Shown here: positions 33,529-41,897 of the stretch, in pieces
Numbering within the stretch: position 1 is the first letter of the stretch
Layout of the letters: every line of letters begins with the position of its first letter
Assembly (NCBI GenBank): GCA_900314885.1
Contig: OMWY01000008.1
Coordinates: forward strand, 48,382-112,381
Length of the DNA stretch: 64,000 bases
Direction of reading: 5' to 3'
DNA from: an uncultured Eubacteriales bacterium
Lineage (GTDB): Bacteria; Bacillota; Clostridia; Lachnospirales; Lachnospiraceae
Notes under the pieces: model-generated
Seen by the model: the letters and a program-made list of their open reading frames with translations, nothing else
Told to the model about the DNA's origin: nothing
Database searches by the model: none
Program-made: the position numbers and the translations under genes

Positions 33529-34703
33529 TGGTCTTCCTCCTCTGTGCGGATGCTCACCGCATTTTCATCGATAATAATATCAGACGCCTTTTCCTTTTCC
33601 ATAAAATCCGAGCGAAGCTTAACAGCGTCCTGCATACGGTCAGGTGGTGTGATAATATGAATCAATTTACCCGGCTTATGCGGATTTATGCCCGACTTCC
33701 TCAAGGCCTCTATCAGGAGATCCATATTTATCGCCATGCCTACCGCCGGAGCGTTCTTTCCAAACTGGCTCACAAGGTCATCATAGCGCCCCCCTGATAC
33801 TATAGACTCTCCGGACCCATAAGTATAGCCTCTGATAATAATTCCCGTGTAATAGCCTAATTTTCCTATAAGGCCAAGATCATACGTAACATAGTCACTC
33901 ACACCATAGGCTCCCAGGATATCATCTATTTTCTTAAGGCGTTTAAGGGCCTCATAGGTCCTGTAAAATGAATCATCCTCCGTCACGGGCTTTATATTTT
34001 CCATAGACATAATCTCAGCTAATGTTCCGAAATCATCTGTGAGCCCTGTAAGCACATCTATTCTCGCCTTAGGAATCCTGTCCTTTTTAGTATCAAGAAA
34101 AGCTTTTAGGGCAAATTTATTCTTATTGTCGATATGGTTTCGTAAGGTCGCCATATCCTCATCAGAAAGCGACAGCGGCTCTATAAGGCTGTTTAAAAAC
34201 GCAGCTGACCCTACCTCTATCTGGAATTCCTTCATGCCCACGGAAAGCAGGCTCTTCACAGCAGTAATTATCACATCAGCATCGGCTAGAACAGAGTCAT
34301 CCCCTATGAGCTCCACTCCGGTCTGGGTTCTCTCCTTTAATTTACCCCGAAGTCCCGGTATATTCCTGTATGTCTGCTCGCAATAGCAGAACCTTAGAGG
34401 CTTACTTGAATCAGCGAAATATCTCGCCGACAGTCTCGCTATCCCCGGTGTTATATCAGGGCGGAGGGCAAGCGTATTTCCATCCGCGTCAAAAAATCGG
34501 TACATCTCATTTCCCGGTACCGTCCCACGTTCCTTCTTATAGACATCAAAATACTCAAGCCCCGGTGTACGTACATCCTCAAACCCCATCAGGTGCATAG
34601 TCTTTATTATCTTATGCTCCGCGCTCTTCTCATCGCGGCACTCACCGTCATACATATCCCTGAACCCCTCAGGTGTATGAAGAAGTCTTGCCTGTAACTG
34701 CAT
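33525..34703 (-). CDS. hisZ: ATP phosphoribosyltransferase regulatory subunit
   Basis: 392 residues, a catalytically inactive HisRS paralogue: LHTPEGFRDMYD, LRPDITPGIARL (motif 2 region), YDLGLIGKLGYYTGIIIRGY and SGGRYDDLVSQFG. No anticodon-binding domain of full HisRS is evident; a short C-terminal part follows. I choose the second ATG (34703) because GAGGT abuts the first. First gene of the his operon. Confidence 0.93.
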   Translation of the reverse strand: MQLQARLLHTPEGFRDMYDGECRDEKSAEHKIIKTMHLMGFEDVRTPGLEYFDVYKKERGTVPGNEMYRFFDADGNTLALRPDITPGIARLSARYFADSSKPLRFCYCEQTYRNIPGLRGKLKERTQTGVELIGDDSVLADADVIITAVKSLLSVGMKEFQIEVGSAAFLNSLIEPLSLSDEDMATLRNHIDNKNKFALKAFLDTKKDRIPKARIDVLTGLTDDFGTLAEIMSMENIKPVTEDDSFYRTYEALKRLKKIDDILGAYGVSDYVTYDLGLIGKLGYYTGIIIRGYTYGSGESIVSGGRYDDLVSQFGKNAPAVGMAINMDLLIEALRKSGINPHKPGKLIHIITPPDRMQDAVKLRSDFMEKEKASDIIIDENAVSIRTEEEDQ

Positions 34704-34766
34704 TTGCATACCTCACTATAGTTATTTAAAGTGCTAATATGGTAGAGAAATAAAGCATACATGAGT

Positions 34767-34795
34767 ATTATATATTTTAAAGCTATAATTGTCAA
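34767..34795 (-). promoter_or_regulatory. Consensus promoter of the his operon
   Basis: Perfect TTGACA (34795-34790), 17 bases, perfect TATAAT (34772-34767). The leader is about 55 bases, too short for a T-box or a leader peptide. The -35 overlaps the recU stop. Confidence 0.85.
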
Positions 34796-35328
34796 CCATC
34801 TCTTTTAGCAAGGTCATTATTTATTGCTTCAAGGTAATGAACAGGGATTCCGGGCCTGTTCCCTATAAGCCACCCTTCAGTAAACTCAGAAAGCTTAACG
34901 CTCTTACGACCGCCCTCCTTAGCCCTGTTCCAGTATTTTTCTATCTCCTTAAAGGGACAGTAATAATACTCTTCCTTCTCAGCAAAGTATATTATCATAA
35001 ATGCCACGCCGCCCTGATTTTCCATGTCACGCATGAATTTTATCTGGTGCTCATGGACATTAGCGAGTGGAAATGATGTGGCCTTGCATTCCTTTGCGTC
35101 AAAGCAGACCGGTATTCCCTGGACCGCTCCTATATAATCAACAGTACTCTGCTGTTCAAAATAAGCAAGAGTTATATGCCGTGACTCCGGATCTATTTTT
35201 ACAGGTGTAATAGGAGTCGGAACCTTCTGCACCAAGGCTAGCTTCTCTTCCCTGTAGGTTTCATTTGAAATATTAATAAGGTGCTCAAGAAGGGAACCTC
35301 TTAAGCCCCTGCTGCTCCATGAAGGCAT
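34792..35328 (-). CDS. recU: Holliday junction resolvase RecU
   Basis: 178 residues. RecU signatures: SRGLRGSLLEHLIN near the start, QKVPTPITPV, QQSTVDYIGAVQGIPVCFDA and KECKATSFPLANVHEHQ with the catalytic Asp/Glu/Lys. It cleaves four-way junctions in recombination and chromosome segregation of Firmicutes. The start overlaps the RluD-like gene by 28 bases. Confidence 0.93.
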   Translation of the reverse strand: MPSWSSRGLRGSLLEHLINISNETYREEKLALVQKVPTPITPVKIDPESRHITLAYFEQQSTVDYIGAVQGIPVCFDAKECKATSFPLANVHEHQIKFMRDMENQGGVAFMIIYFAEKEEYYYCPFKEIEKYWNRAKEGGRKSVKLSEFTEGWLIGNRPGIPVHYLEAINNDLAKRDG

Positions 35329-36371
35329 TCCGCTATTTTGTACCTTTCCGCTGTTTTAAGAAAATAATCAGGAACCATCGCATAAAAACGCTTTCCGTTA
35401 AGTCTTGCGAATTTATCGCCACAATCCTCGGGAAAAACAGTCTCATACGAGTGCAACAGCTGGAAGTGGATACCCAATCTCGCCGCCTCTGTGTTTTCCC
35501 TTTTGTCACCGTACTTTGGATCACCTATAACAGGGTGACCGAGATAAGCTAAATGCGCCCTTATCTGGTGGCTTTTTCCTGTTATTAATTTTACCCGTAA
35601 GAGAGTCGCTCTGTCATTAAATGCCAATGGCTCATATTCGGTTGAAATTAATGAAGCGTCCTCGTAAGGCTCATCAAATATTTTTACCTGGTTATGAGTC
35701 TTCGATTTAAGAAGATATGAATTAACAAGCTTCTTCTCTGATATTTTTCCCTTTACAATCGTGAGATAATATTTTTCTATTTTCCGCTCTTTAATTATCT
35801 CAGATAAGAATCTCAAACCGGCTAAGGTCTTCCCCGCTAAAATAAGACCGCTTGTATTTCTGTCAAGCCTGTTGGTTACTGAAGGTCTGACCCTTCTTAG
35901 ATTATCCTCAGTGAAGTTTTTTTCGGTAATTAAATAATATATTATATAGTCATTTAAAGAAATATCGTCCTTCTCAGCTCCCTGAGAAAGCACGTCCGCA
36001 GGCTTATTTATGACTAATATATCCTCATCCTCATAAATAATTTGTGGTTTCTCGTAAGGCCATCTAAGCACCTTATATTTTTCATACTCCTCATGAATTT
36101 GTCTGTCAGTCGCACTTATATTTTGAGAGGTATTAGGAGAGCTTTCCACTTTCCCACCGAATTTAATTACAGTCTCATCGGCGAGAAATAATTTTATTTC
36201 ATCACCGGCAATCAGCTTTTCAGCTCCTGTCGCCTTATTGCCGTTAAGAGTAATATTTTTCTTTCGGAGCATTTTGTAGATAAATGAAGTCGGTGCTTCC
36301 TTTAAAAACCTCGCTACGAACTTATCGAGCCTGCCTCCGCTCTCGGAATCATTAACCTTTAATAATATCAT
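35301..36371 (-). CDS. RluA/RluD-family pseudouridine synthase
   Basis: 356 residues: an N-terminal S4 RNA-binding domain (about 12-75; GGRLDKFVARFLKEAPTSFI) and the RluA catalytic domain with RPSVTNRLDRNTSGLILAGK (catalytic Asp in NRLDRNTSG), GKSHQIRAHLAYLGHPVIGD. It modifies uridines in rRNA; the exact site cannot be inferred. A 40-residue variable linker follows the S4 domain. Part of a run of RNA-modifying genes. Confidence 0.9.
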   Translation of the reverse strand: MILLKVNDSESGGRLDKFVARFLKEAPTSFIYKMLRKKNITLNGNKATGAEKLIAGDEIKLFLADETVIKFGGKVESSPNTSQNISATDRQIHEEYEKYKVLRWPYEKPQIIYEDEDILVINKPADVLSQGAEKDDISLNDYIIYYLITEKNFTEDNLRRVRPSVTNRLDRNTSGLILAGKTLAGLRFLSEIIKERKIEKYYLTIVKGKISEKKLVNSYLLKSKTHNQVKIFDEPYEDASLISTEYEPLAFNDRATLLRVKLITGKSHQIRAHLAYLGHPVIGDPKYGDKRENTEAARLGIHFQLLHSYETVFPEDCGDKFARLNGKRFYAMVPDYFLKTAERYKIAECLHGAAGA

Positions 36372-36964
36372 ACGACAAAATACTCCATTGATTTCTTTAA
36401 GGTTTCAAGCTCTGCCCTCGTTCCCTCATCATAGGGCCTGTCAGGAAGTGAATTTATAAACTTATCGATATCGTCATAGATAACAATTTTTTCTCCAAGG
36501 CCCTGGTTCTTAAGATGGGTATCGATATATTTTTTCGCTTCCTTCATGTTGGTTTCGTGCTTCTTCTCACCGGCTTCAGAGCCCGGAGCATCATAGGCTG
36601 TGATATGCCCTTTCTGCAGAGCAATGAGTGATAAATGCATGGCCCGCTCGCTTGAAGTAAAGACTGATTCATAAAGAAGCATTCCCTTCCCGGCGATTGC
36701 CTGTTCGGCTTTTTCCACATCCTCTTTTGATACAGGCTTATAAGGTAATATCGTAATCAATACCGTAAAGCTTCTTGCGATAGGAAGCACAAATAATATC
36801 GCCACAACCGTAAATATATTTCTCGCCTGCCATTTATTTAAGGCAAGGCCAAGGATAAATATACCCATGGCAACAGCGAAATTAATAAGCATATTTAAGA
36901 GCAGATTTCTTTTCCTATAAGAGAAATATTCCTTTGAAAATTTCTCAGGTTTTTCTTTTTTCAT
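36368..36964 (-). CDS. Hypothetical two-helix membrane protein
   Basis: 198 residues, basic N-terminus, two transmembrane helices (about 25-45 and 48-72), then a soluble domain of alpha/beta character (EDVEKAEQAIAGKGMLLYES, then DKFINSLPDRPYDEG). I do not recognise the family. It overlaps both neighbours by four bases, so it is translationally coupled to two rRNA pseudouridine synthases. Confidence 0.7.
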   Translation of the reverse strand: MKKEKPEKFSKEYFSYRKRNLLLNMLINFAVAMGIFILGLALNKWQARNIFTVVAILFVLPIARSFTVLITILPYKPVSKEDVEKAEQAIAGKGMLLYESVFTSSERAMHLSLIALQKGHITAYDAPGSEAGEKKHETNMKEAKKYIDTHLKNQGLGEKIVIYDDIDKFINSLPDRPYDEGTRAELETLKKSMEYFVV

Positions 36965-37698
36965 TTATTATTTTCTTCCTTCAGCGCTTTTATTTCTTCA
37001 TCAGTGAGTTCACGGAAGTCTCCTGTTTCAAGACTTTCATCGAGCTTAAGACAGGCCATACTTATCCGTTTTAGGTAAACAACTTCATTTTCGCATTTAT
37101 TAAACATCCGTTTTATCTGATGAAATTTACCCTCGCTAATAGTAACCAGGGCATGCGTATCATCGATAATTGTCAGATCGGCAGGCTTTGCCACGAAATC
37201 TCCTAAATCCATACCGTCATTAAACTTCTTAATATCGCTATCTTTTATTTTTTCAGATGTCTCTACGTAATAGGTCTTCTTTACGTGCTTCGCCGGTGAG
37301 AGTAAGTCATGGTTCAGGGCTCCATCATTCGTAATTAAGAGTAAGCCTTCGGTGTCTATATCAAGCCGCCCCACAGGTGACAATTCATCAAACCTCGGGC
37401 ATTCAAGCCCCGCTGTTCTCAGGACATCCATAACCGTAGGGGTCGGGCCCTTTTCTGTAGAAGTTATACAGCCTGCCGGTTTATTTAGCATATAGTAATA
37501 AAAGCTCTGATAACCTAATTCATTACCGGCGACAATAATCTTGTCGGAATTAATATCAACCTTATAGGCGCTGTCACGAACCACAACATCATTTACGGAT
37601 ACGGCCTGATTTCTTATCATCCGACCGACCTCTTTTCTGGTTCCGACTCCCATATCGGCCAAATATTTATCAAGCCTTATGGTATTTTTCTCTGCCAT
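36961..37698 (-). CDS. RsuA/RluB-family rRNA pseudouridine synthase
   Basis: 245 residues: S4 domain (about 5-60; IRLDKYLADMGVGTRKEVGR) and catalytic domain with VGRLDIDTEGLLLITNDG (catalytic Asp) and ISEGKFHQIKRMF. It modifies rRNA; RsuA, RluB, RluE and RluF are not distinguished here. Its ATG overlaps the stop of the methyltransferase gene by one base. Confidence 0.92.
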   Translation of the reverse strand: MAEKNTIRLDKYLADMGVGTRKEVGRMIRNQAVSVNDVVVRDSAYKVDINSDKIIVAGNELGYQSFYYYMLNKPAGCITSTEKGPTPTVMDVLRTAGLECPRFDELSPVGRLDIDTEGLLLITNDGALNHDLLSPAKHVKKTYYVETSEKIKDSDIKKFNDGMDLGDFVAKPADLTIIDDTHALVTISEGKFHQIKRMFNKCENEVVYLKRISMACLKLDESLETGDFRELTDEEIKALKEENNK

Positions 37699-39101
37699 TA
37701 CATCATCCTCCAGCCCGAAAAATATTTATTTTTAATTGTATTAGAAGACACCTTTCCCCATCCCAGAGGATAGTCCTCTATGCCGATAATTACATAGGCT
37801 CCGTTTTCTGCCTTATCAAGGTCGTTTGCCTTTTTTTCTTCATCACTTATATCTATAGTCTCACACTTAAGATACCTGATTACCCTTTCATCGTCCTTAG
37901 GAAGGGCCAGATAGTATTTAATATCCTCACGTTTAAGACTCATGGCAAATGGCTCAGAGGGCTCGAAACGTCCCTTCTTCCTGTCACCTATATAGAGGCC
38001 GTTCCTAAGAATTCTTAAGCCAGTGACATCGGGAAGACCTTCGGGAATAAGATATAGCTTATCTACATGTAGCTCAAGGCGGCTTAATTCAACCTCCTTT
38101 ATTCCGTTATTTAAGAGAAATTCCTTTTCATCTGACATTAATTTGACAGGTATTGTTTTTGTCATCGATGAGAAACGCTCTCCCGTATCTGCCTTCTTAA
38201 GTAAGGCAATAAAATGCCCCTCGCCCTTCATCCTATGAGGCCAGATACGAATTGCGTTTCTTATTTCTTCCCTGCCGGAATTAATCCACTCAGGGTGGCC
38301 ATTGTCAAAGCCTTCGTAATTATTTTCTATCTTAATTACCGAAAATTCAGGACGCTCGGATAATAAATAATCGAGTGTACCTTCATCCTCATCAGGAGAA
38401 AATGTGCAGGTGCTGTAGACCATCATTCCGCCCGGGGCGAGCATATCGGCAGCTTTAAGAATAATATTTTTCTGAATGTCATTATAATACTTCGTGCCGT
38501 ACTGCTCCCAATTCTTCATAACCGCCGGCTCGCGACGGAACATTCCTTCGCCTGAGCAAGGAGCATCAACGAGAATTCTATCAAAAAATCCCGGGAAATA
38601 TTCAAGTAATTTCCCCGGTTCCTCGCTTGTTATTAAAGCATTCTTAACGCCAAATACACCAAGATTTTTCACAAGGGCCTTGGCTCTGGTCGCAGAAATA
38701 TCATTTGACACAAGTAAGCCTTTTCCCTGCAGCTTCGCGGCGAGCTCGGTGCTCTTACCGCCCGGAGCTGCGCAGAGGTCAAGCACTCTCATTCCGGGCT
38801 CTACAGGCAGAACATTTGCGGGAGTCTGGGCCGAAGGCTCCTGTATATAAAAAAGTCCGGCATAATAAAACGGACTTTTAGAGGCGTTCCACTCATTCGC
38901 GTCATAATAATATCCGTTATCTATCCACGGAATTTTATTGAGTGAAACTCCCGATAATTTCTCCCATTTATCGGGTGAAATTTTAAGTCTGTTAAGTCTT
39001 ATGCCGGACAGCGGCTTCTCATCGTAGCTTATAATAAATGAGTCATATTCGCCGCCAAGTTCTTTCTTAATTCTATCAGTAAAATTAACAGGTAAATCCA
39101 T
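37698..39101 (-). CDS. RsmF-like RNA cytosine-C5 methyltransferase
   Basis: 467 residues. SAM-binding core: RVLDLCAAPGGKSTELAAKL (about 105-124), LVDAPCSGEGMFRR with one catalytic Cys, and MVYSTCTFSPDEDEGTL with the other, the two-Cys mechanism of the NOL1/NOP2/Sun family. A C-terminal RsmF-type extension (about 300-467) is present. Start shares TGATG with the relQ stop. Confidence 0.92.
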   Translation of the reverse strand: MDLPVNFTDRIKKELGGEYDSFIISYDEKPLSGIRLNRLKISPDKWEKLSGVSLNKIPWIDNGYYYDANEWNASKSPFYYAGLFYIQEPSAQTPANVLPVEPGMRVLDLCAAPGGKSTELAAKLQGKGLLVSNDISATRAKALVKNLGVFGVKNALITSEEPGKLLEYFPGFFDRILVDAPCSGEGMFRREPAVMKNWEQYGTKYYNDIQKNIILKAADMLAPGGMMVYSTCTFSPDEDEGTLDYLLSERPEFSVIKIENNYEGFDNGHPEWINSGREEIRNAIRIWPHRMKGEGHFIALLKKADTGERFSSMTKTIPVKLMSDEKEFLLNNGIKEVELSRLELHVDKLYLIPEGLPDVTGLRILRNGLYIGDRKKGRFEPSEPFAMSLKREDIKYYLALPKDDERVIRYLKCETIDISDEEKKANDLDKAENGAYVIIGIEDYPLGWGKVSSNTIKNKYFSGWRMM

Positions 39102-39925
39102 CAGTCATCTCCAAGGTCAAATGCAGGCAGACTCTGACTGTGGTAACCTTCCACTATATGGTCAAGCTCCCTGTCAAATTTTTCAAGGGTATCAAGGTCT
39201 CCCCTTTCGTAAATCTCATAAAATTCATCCTGTATTTTGGTAACCTCTCGGTCGTTAGCCACCCTGTACAGGTTCTGAATATTATTGAGAATCTCAGATA
39301 CAATTCTCGCCTTAATTTTAAATGAATTCTGTGCGTCAACGATTTCATCCCTGATCGCTGACATTTCCTCATCGAGGCTTACTATAGCCTGAGCTGAATT
39401 GTTAAGTCTCTGCGATACGTTCGCAGGCAATTTCCCCTTATATTTATACTGAAGGGAATGCTCTATCGTCGCCCAGAAATCCATAGCGAGCGTTCGTATC
39501 TGAATTTCTACTTTAAGTGTTTTGGTGCCTAGCTCTGTCTCAACGTTATAGTTAATAATAACGTGATAGCTTCGATAGCCGCTCTTCTTTGAATGGGTGA
39601 CATAATCCTTTTCCTCGACTATCTCACAATCACTGCGGTTTTTAATAATATCCCTCACGGCGTAAATATCATCGGTAAACTGGCAGATGATGCGTACGCC
39701 GGCGAGGTCTTCTATCTTATCTTCTATATCGTCAAGAGCTATTCCCTTCTTCTGGGCCTTCTCCAGAATGCTGGAGATACGCTTTACTCTGCCGATTACA
39801 GATTCAATAGGAGAATACTCACCGCGCTGATTGTATTCTTCTCTGACGTGCTTGAACTTCACAAGGAGCTCGTCCACCGCCTGGTGGTAGGGCTCGAGAA
39901 GTTCGCTCCACATTCTGGTTTCCAT
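39101..39925 (-). CDS. relQ: Small alarmone synthetase (RelQ-like)
   Basis: 274 residues with only the RelA/SpoT synthetase fold: DKIEDLAGVRIICQFTDDIY, HSKKSGYRSYHVIINY and VEIQIRTLAMDFWATIEHSL. It should make (p)ppGpp from ATP and GTP/GDP; there is no hydrolase, TGS or ACT domain. At 274 residues it is longer than RelQ of B. subtilis (about 210), with a helical C-terminal extension. GAGAAG precedes the ATG; that site directly follows the remnant stop at 39936. Confidence 0.9.
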   Translation of the reverse strand: METRMWSELLEPYHQAVDELLVKFKHVREEYNQRGEYSPIESVIGRVKRISSILEKAQKKGIALDDIEDKIEDLAGVRIICQFTDDIYAVRDIIKNRSDCEIVEEKDYVTHSKKSGYRSYHVIINYNVETELGTKTLKVEIQIRTLAMDFWATIEHSLQYKYKGKLPANVSQRLNNSAQAIVSLDEEMSAIRDEIVDAQNSFKIKARIVSEILNNIQNLYRVANDREVTKIQDEFYEIYERGDLDTLEKFDRELDHIVEGYHSQSLPAFDLGDD

Positions 39926-39935
39926 CTGACTTCTC

Positions 39936-39974
39936 CTAGTTTTTAAAAGAGTGAATCGGCGCAGGGATACGTCC
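39936..39974 (-). pseudogene. Remnant 3' end of a second UPF0210 gene
   Basis: Read on the minus strand the 13 codons give [16 protein letters not shown], exactly the last 12 residues of the intact UPF0210 gene next door. Eight of twelve codons and the stop (TAG versus TAA) differ between copies, all synonymously. No start or upstream homology is visible; the homology ends at a hairpin (39977-40023). Confidence 0.8.
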
Positions 39975-39976
39975 GA

Positions 39977-40023
39977 ACCGGCAGTGCCTGGCTCACACGA
40001 AGTGGGTGCCTGGCTCAGCCGGT
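39977..40023. repeat. Hairpin element with internal 12-base direct repeat
   Basis: ACCGGC (39977-39982) pairs with GCCGGT (40018-40023). Inside are two copies of GTGCCTGGCTCA (39984-39995 and 40006-40017) around CACGAAGTGG. It lies exactly between the intact UPF0210 stop and the duplicated tail. Confidence 0.65.
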
Positions 40024-40030
40024 CTATCCA

Positions 40031-41395
40031 TTAATTCTTAAAAGAATGAATTGGAGCCGGAATCCTTCCGCCTCTCTTGATAAACTCCTCACACCCGAAT
40101 TTATTAACCGGCATTATCGGCGCGTGTCCGAGAAGTCCTCCGAATTCAACTGTCTCTCCAACGCCCTTACCAATAACCGGAATAAGCCTTACAGCCGTAG
40201 TCTTCTGATTTACCATACCTATAGCAAGCTCATCCGCGATAATTCCCGAAATAGTCGCGTCACTCGTGTCTCCCGGTATAGCTATCATATCAAGACCCAC
40301 AGAGCAGACGCAGGTCATAGCCTCAAGCTTCTCTATAGTAAGCGCTCCACACTCAGCGGCATTTATCATGCCCTGATCTTCACTTACAGGAATAAAGGCT
40401 CCGGAAAGTCCTCCGACATATGATGACGCCATAACGCCACCCTTCTTAACCTGGTCATTAAGCATAGCAAGAGCCGCCGTTGTACCCGGAGCTCCCGCTT
40501 CCTCAAGACCCATTTCCTTAAATATGTCAGCGATTGAATCACCGATAGCAGGCGTAGGCGCAAGAGAAAGGTCAACTATGCCAAACGGGATACCCAGACG
40601 CTTAGATGCCTCAAGAGCTACAAGCTGCCCTACTCTTGTTATCTTAAAAGCAGTCTTCTTTATAGTCTCCGCGAGATCTCCGAAGCTCATGTCATGGCAG
40701 TGCGAAAGAACTGATTTTACGACTCCCGGGCCACTGACACCTACATTTATAATTGCATCCGCCTCAGTAACGCCATGAAAGGCTCCCGCCATAAATGGAT
40801 TATCGTCCGGCGCGTTACAGAACACGACAAGCTTTGCGCAGCCTATAGAGTCATAATTTGCTGTCTTCTCCGCTGTCTGCTTGACAATATGTCCCATTAA
40901 CTCGACGGCATCCATATTTATTCCTGTCTTGGTAGCGCCAAGATTGATGGATGAGCAGATATTTTCGGTCGTAGCAAGGGCCTCCGGGATAGACCGCATA
41001 AGCATATCATCGGCCTTTGTCGTGCCTTTATTTACTAATGCGGAATAACCACCGATAAAGTTAACTCCCGTTGTATGCGCAGCTGCGTCAAGAGTTCTCG
41101 CAAGCTCGGCGAAATCCTCAGGACTCTTGCAGGCTGAACCACCGACAAGGGCAATTGGGGTTACAGAAATTCTTTTATTTACGATAGGAATACCGTATTC
41201 CTTCTCAATCGCTTCGCCGGTGCTTACAAGATTCTTACCGACTGTAGTTATTTTATCATAAATATTCTTCTTAAGCTTATCAAGATCATCAGTGATACAG
41301 TCGAGAAGGCTGATGCCGAGTGTAATAGTGCGGACATCCAGGTTCTCGTGCTCTATCATTTCATTGGTCTCGCGGACCTCATCAAATGAAATCAT
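40031..41395 (-). CDS. UPF0210 (DUF711/PFL) family protein
   Basis: 454 residues, standard length. Family segments: [60 protein letters not shown] and the C-terminal [12 protein letters not shown]. Function is not established; it is nearly always next to the ACT-domain UPF0237 gene, as here. AAGGAG precedes the ATG. Both flanks are abnormal: a tandem repeat array upstream and a duplicated tail with hairpin downstream. Confidence 0.92.
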   Translation of the reverse strand: MISFDEVRETNEMIEHENLDVRTITLGISLLDCITDDLDKLKKNIYDKITTVGKNLVSTGEAIEKEYGIPIVNKRISVTPIALVGGSACKSPEDFAELARTLDAAAHTTGVNFIGGYSALVNKGTTKADDMLMRSIPEALATTENICSSINLGATKTGINMDAVELMGHIVKQTAEKTANYDSIGCAKLVVFCNAPDDNPFMAGAFHGVTEADAIINVGVSGPGVVKSVLSHCHDMSFGDLAETIKKTAFKITRVGQLVALEASKRLGIPFGIVDLSLAPTPAIGDSIADIFKEMGLEEAGAPGTTAALAMLNDQVKKGGVMASSYVGGLSGAFIPVSEDQGMINAAECGALTIEKLEAMTCVCSVGLDMIAIPGDTSDATISGIIADELAIGMVNQKTTAVRLIPVIGKGVGETVEFGGLLGHAPIMPVNKFGCEEFIKRGGRIPAPIHSFKN

Positions 41396-41416
41396 AAAAT
41401 ACTCTCCTTATATACG

Positions 41417-41611
41417 GGATACCCCGGCCATAAAAATTTTGCTTCGCAAAATAGGCCGGGTCTACGTGGCATCGCTAAAGCGATGTCACAATGGATACCC
41501 CGGCCATAAAAATTTATCGCTAAAGCGATGTCACAATGGATACCCCGGCCATAAAAATTTTGCTTCGCAAAATAGGCCGGGTCTACGTGGCATCGCTAAA
41601 GCGATGTCACA
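41417..41611. repeat. Tandem array of three two-hairpin units
   Basis: Units start at GGATACCCCGG at 41417, 41493 and 41538. Units 1 and 3 (about 76 bases) contain CCGGCC...GGCCGG with an inner ATTTTGCTTCGCAAAAT hairpin and a CATCGCTAAAGCGATG hairpin. The middle unit lacks 31 bases, including the right arm of the first hairpin. The third unit reaches into the ACT gene and supplies its stop codon (TCA on the plus strand, 41607-41609). Confidence 0.85.
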
Positions 41612-41879
41612 GTCTGTGCATCTGGTCAAATATCTCTTCTCTCTGTACATTGATTGTCACGCCGACTTCTTCACCTACAGACCTTATCTCATCAATAATA
41701 GCTGTAAACTCATCATTTACATTCGTGATGTCTATTACCATCATCATGTTAAAGAATCCATCCACAATGGTCTGTGAGATATCAAGAATATTGATATTTT
41801 TAGACGCAAGATAGGTGCAGACCTTCGCTATAATTCCCACACTGTCCTTACCAACAACAGATAAAACCGCTCTTTTCAT
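41607..41879 (-). CDS. ACT-domain protein, UPF0237
   Basis: 90 residues forming one ACT domain: AVLSVVGKDSVGIIAKVCTY, NILDISQTIVDGFFNMMMVI. Likely a small-molecule sensor paired with the UPF0210 protein. AAGGGAG precedes the ATG. The stop codon falls within the first bases of the tandem repeat array, so the last residues may have been altered by repeat insertion. Confidence 0.92.
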   Translation of the reverse strand: MKRAVLSVVGKDSVGIIAKVCTYLASKNINILDISQTIVDGFFNMMMVIDITNVNDEFTAIIDEIRSVGEEVGVTINVQREEIFDQMHRL

Positions 41880-41897
41880 ACTATACTCCCTTTTTTA

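Noticed and set aside
29411..34703. A type VII secretion gene cluster around the LXG toxin
   Set aside because: No EssC/YukB ATPase, EsaA or WXG100 genes are found; only toxin and immunity-like genes are present.
34704..34791. T-box or leader peptide controlling hisZ
   Set aside because: The leader after the consensus promoter is about 55 bases, with no His-codon run and no room for a T-box.
39936..40069. Simple target-site duplication by a mobile hairpin
   Set aside because: The two copies differ at eight of twelve codons plus the stop, all silently; an insertion duplication would start identical and then decay without codon constraint.
41417..41611. CRISPR array
   Set aside because: Units are long, contiguous, hairpin-forming and without unique spacers; no cas genes occur in the window.
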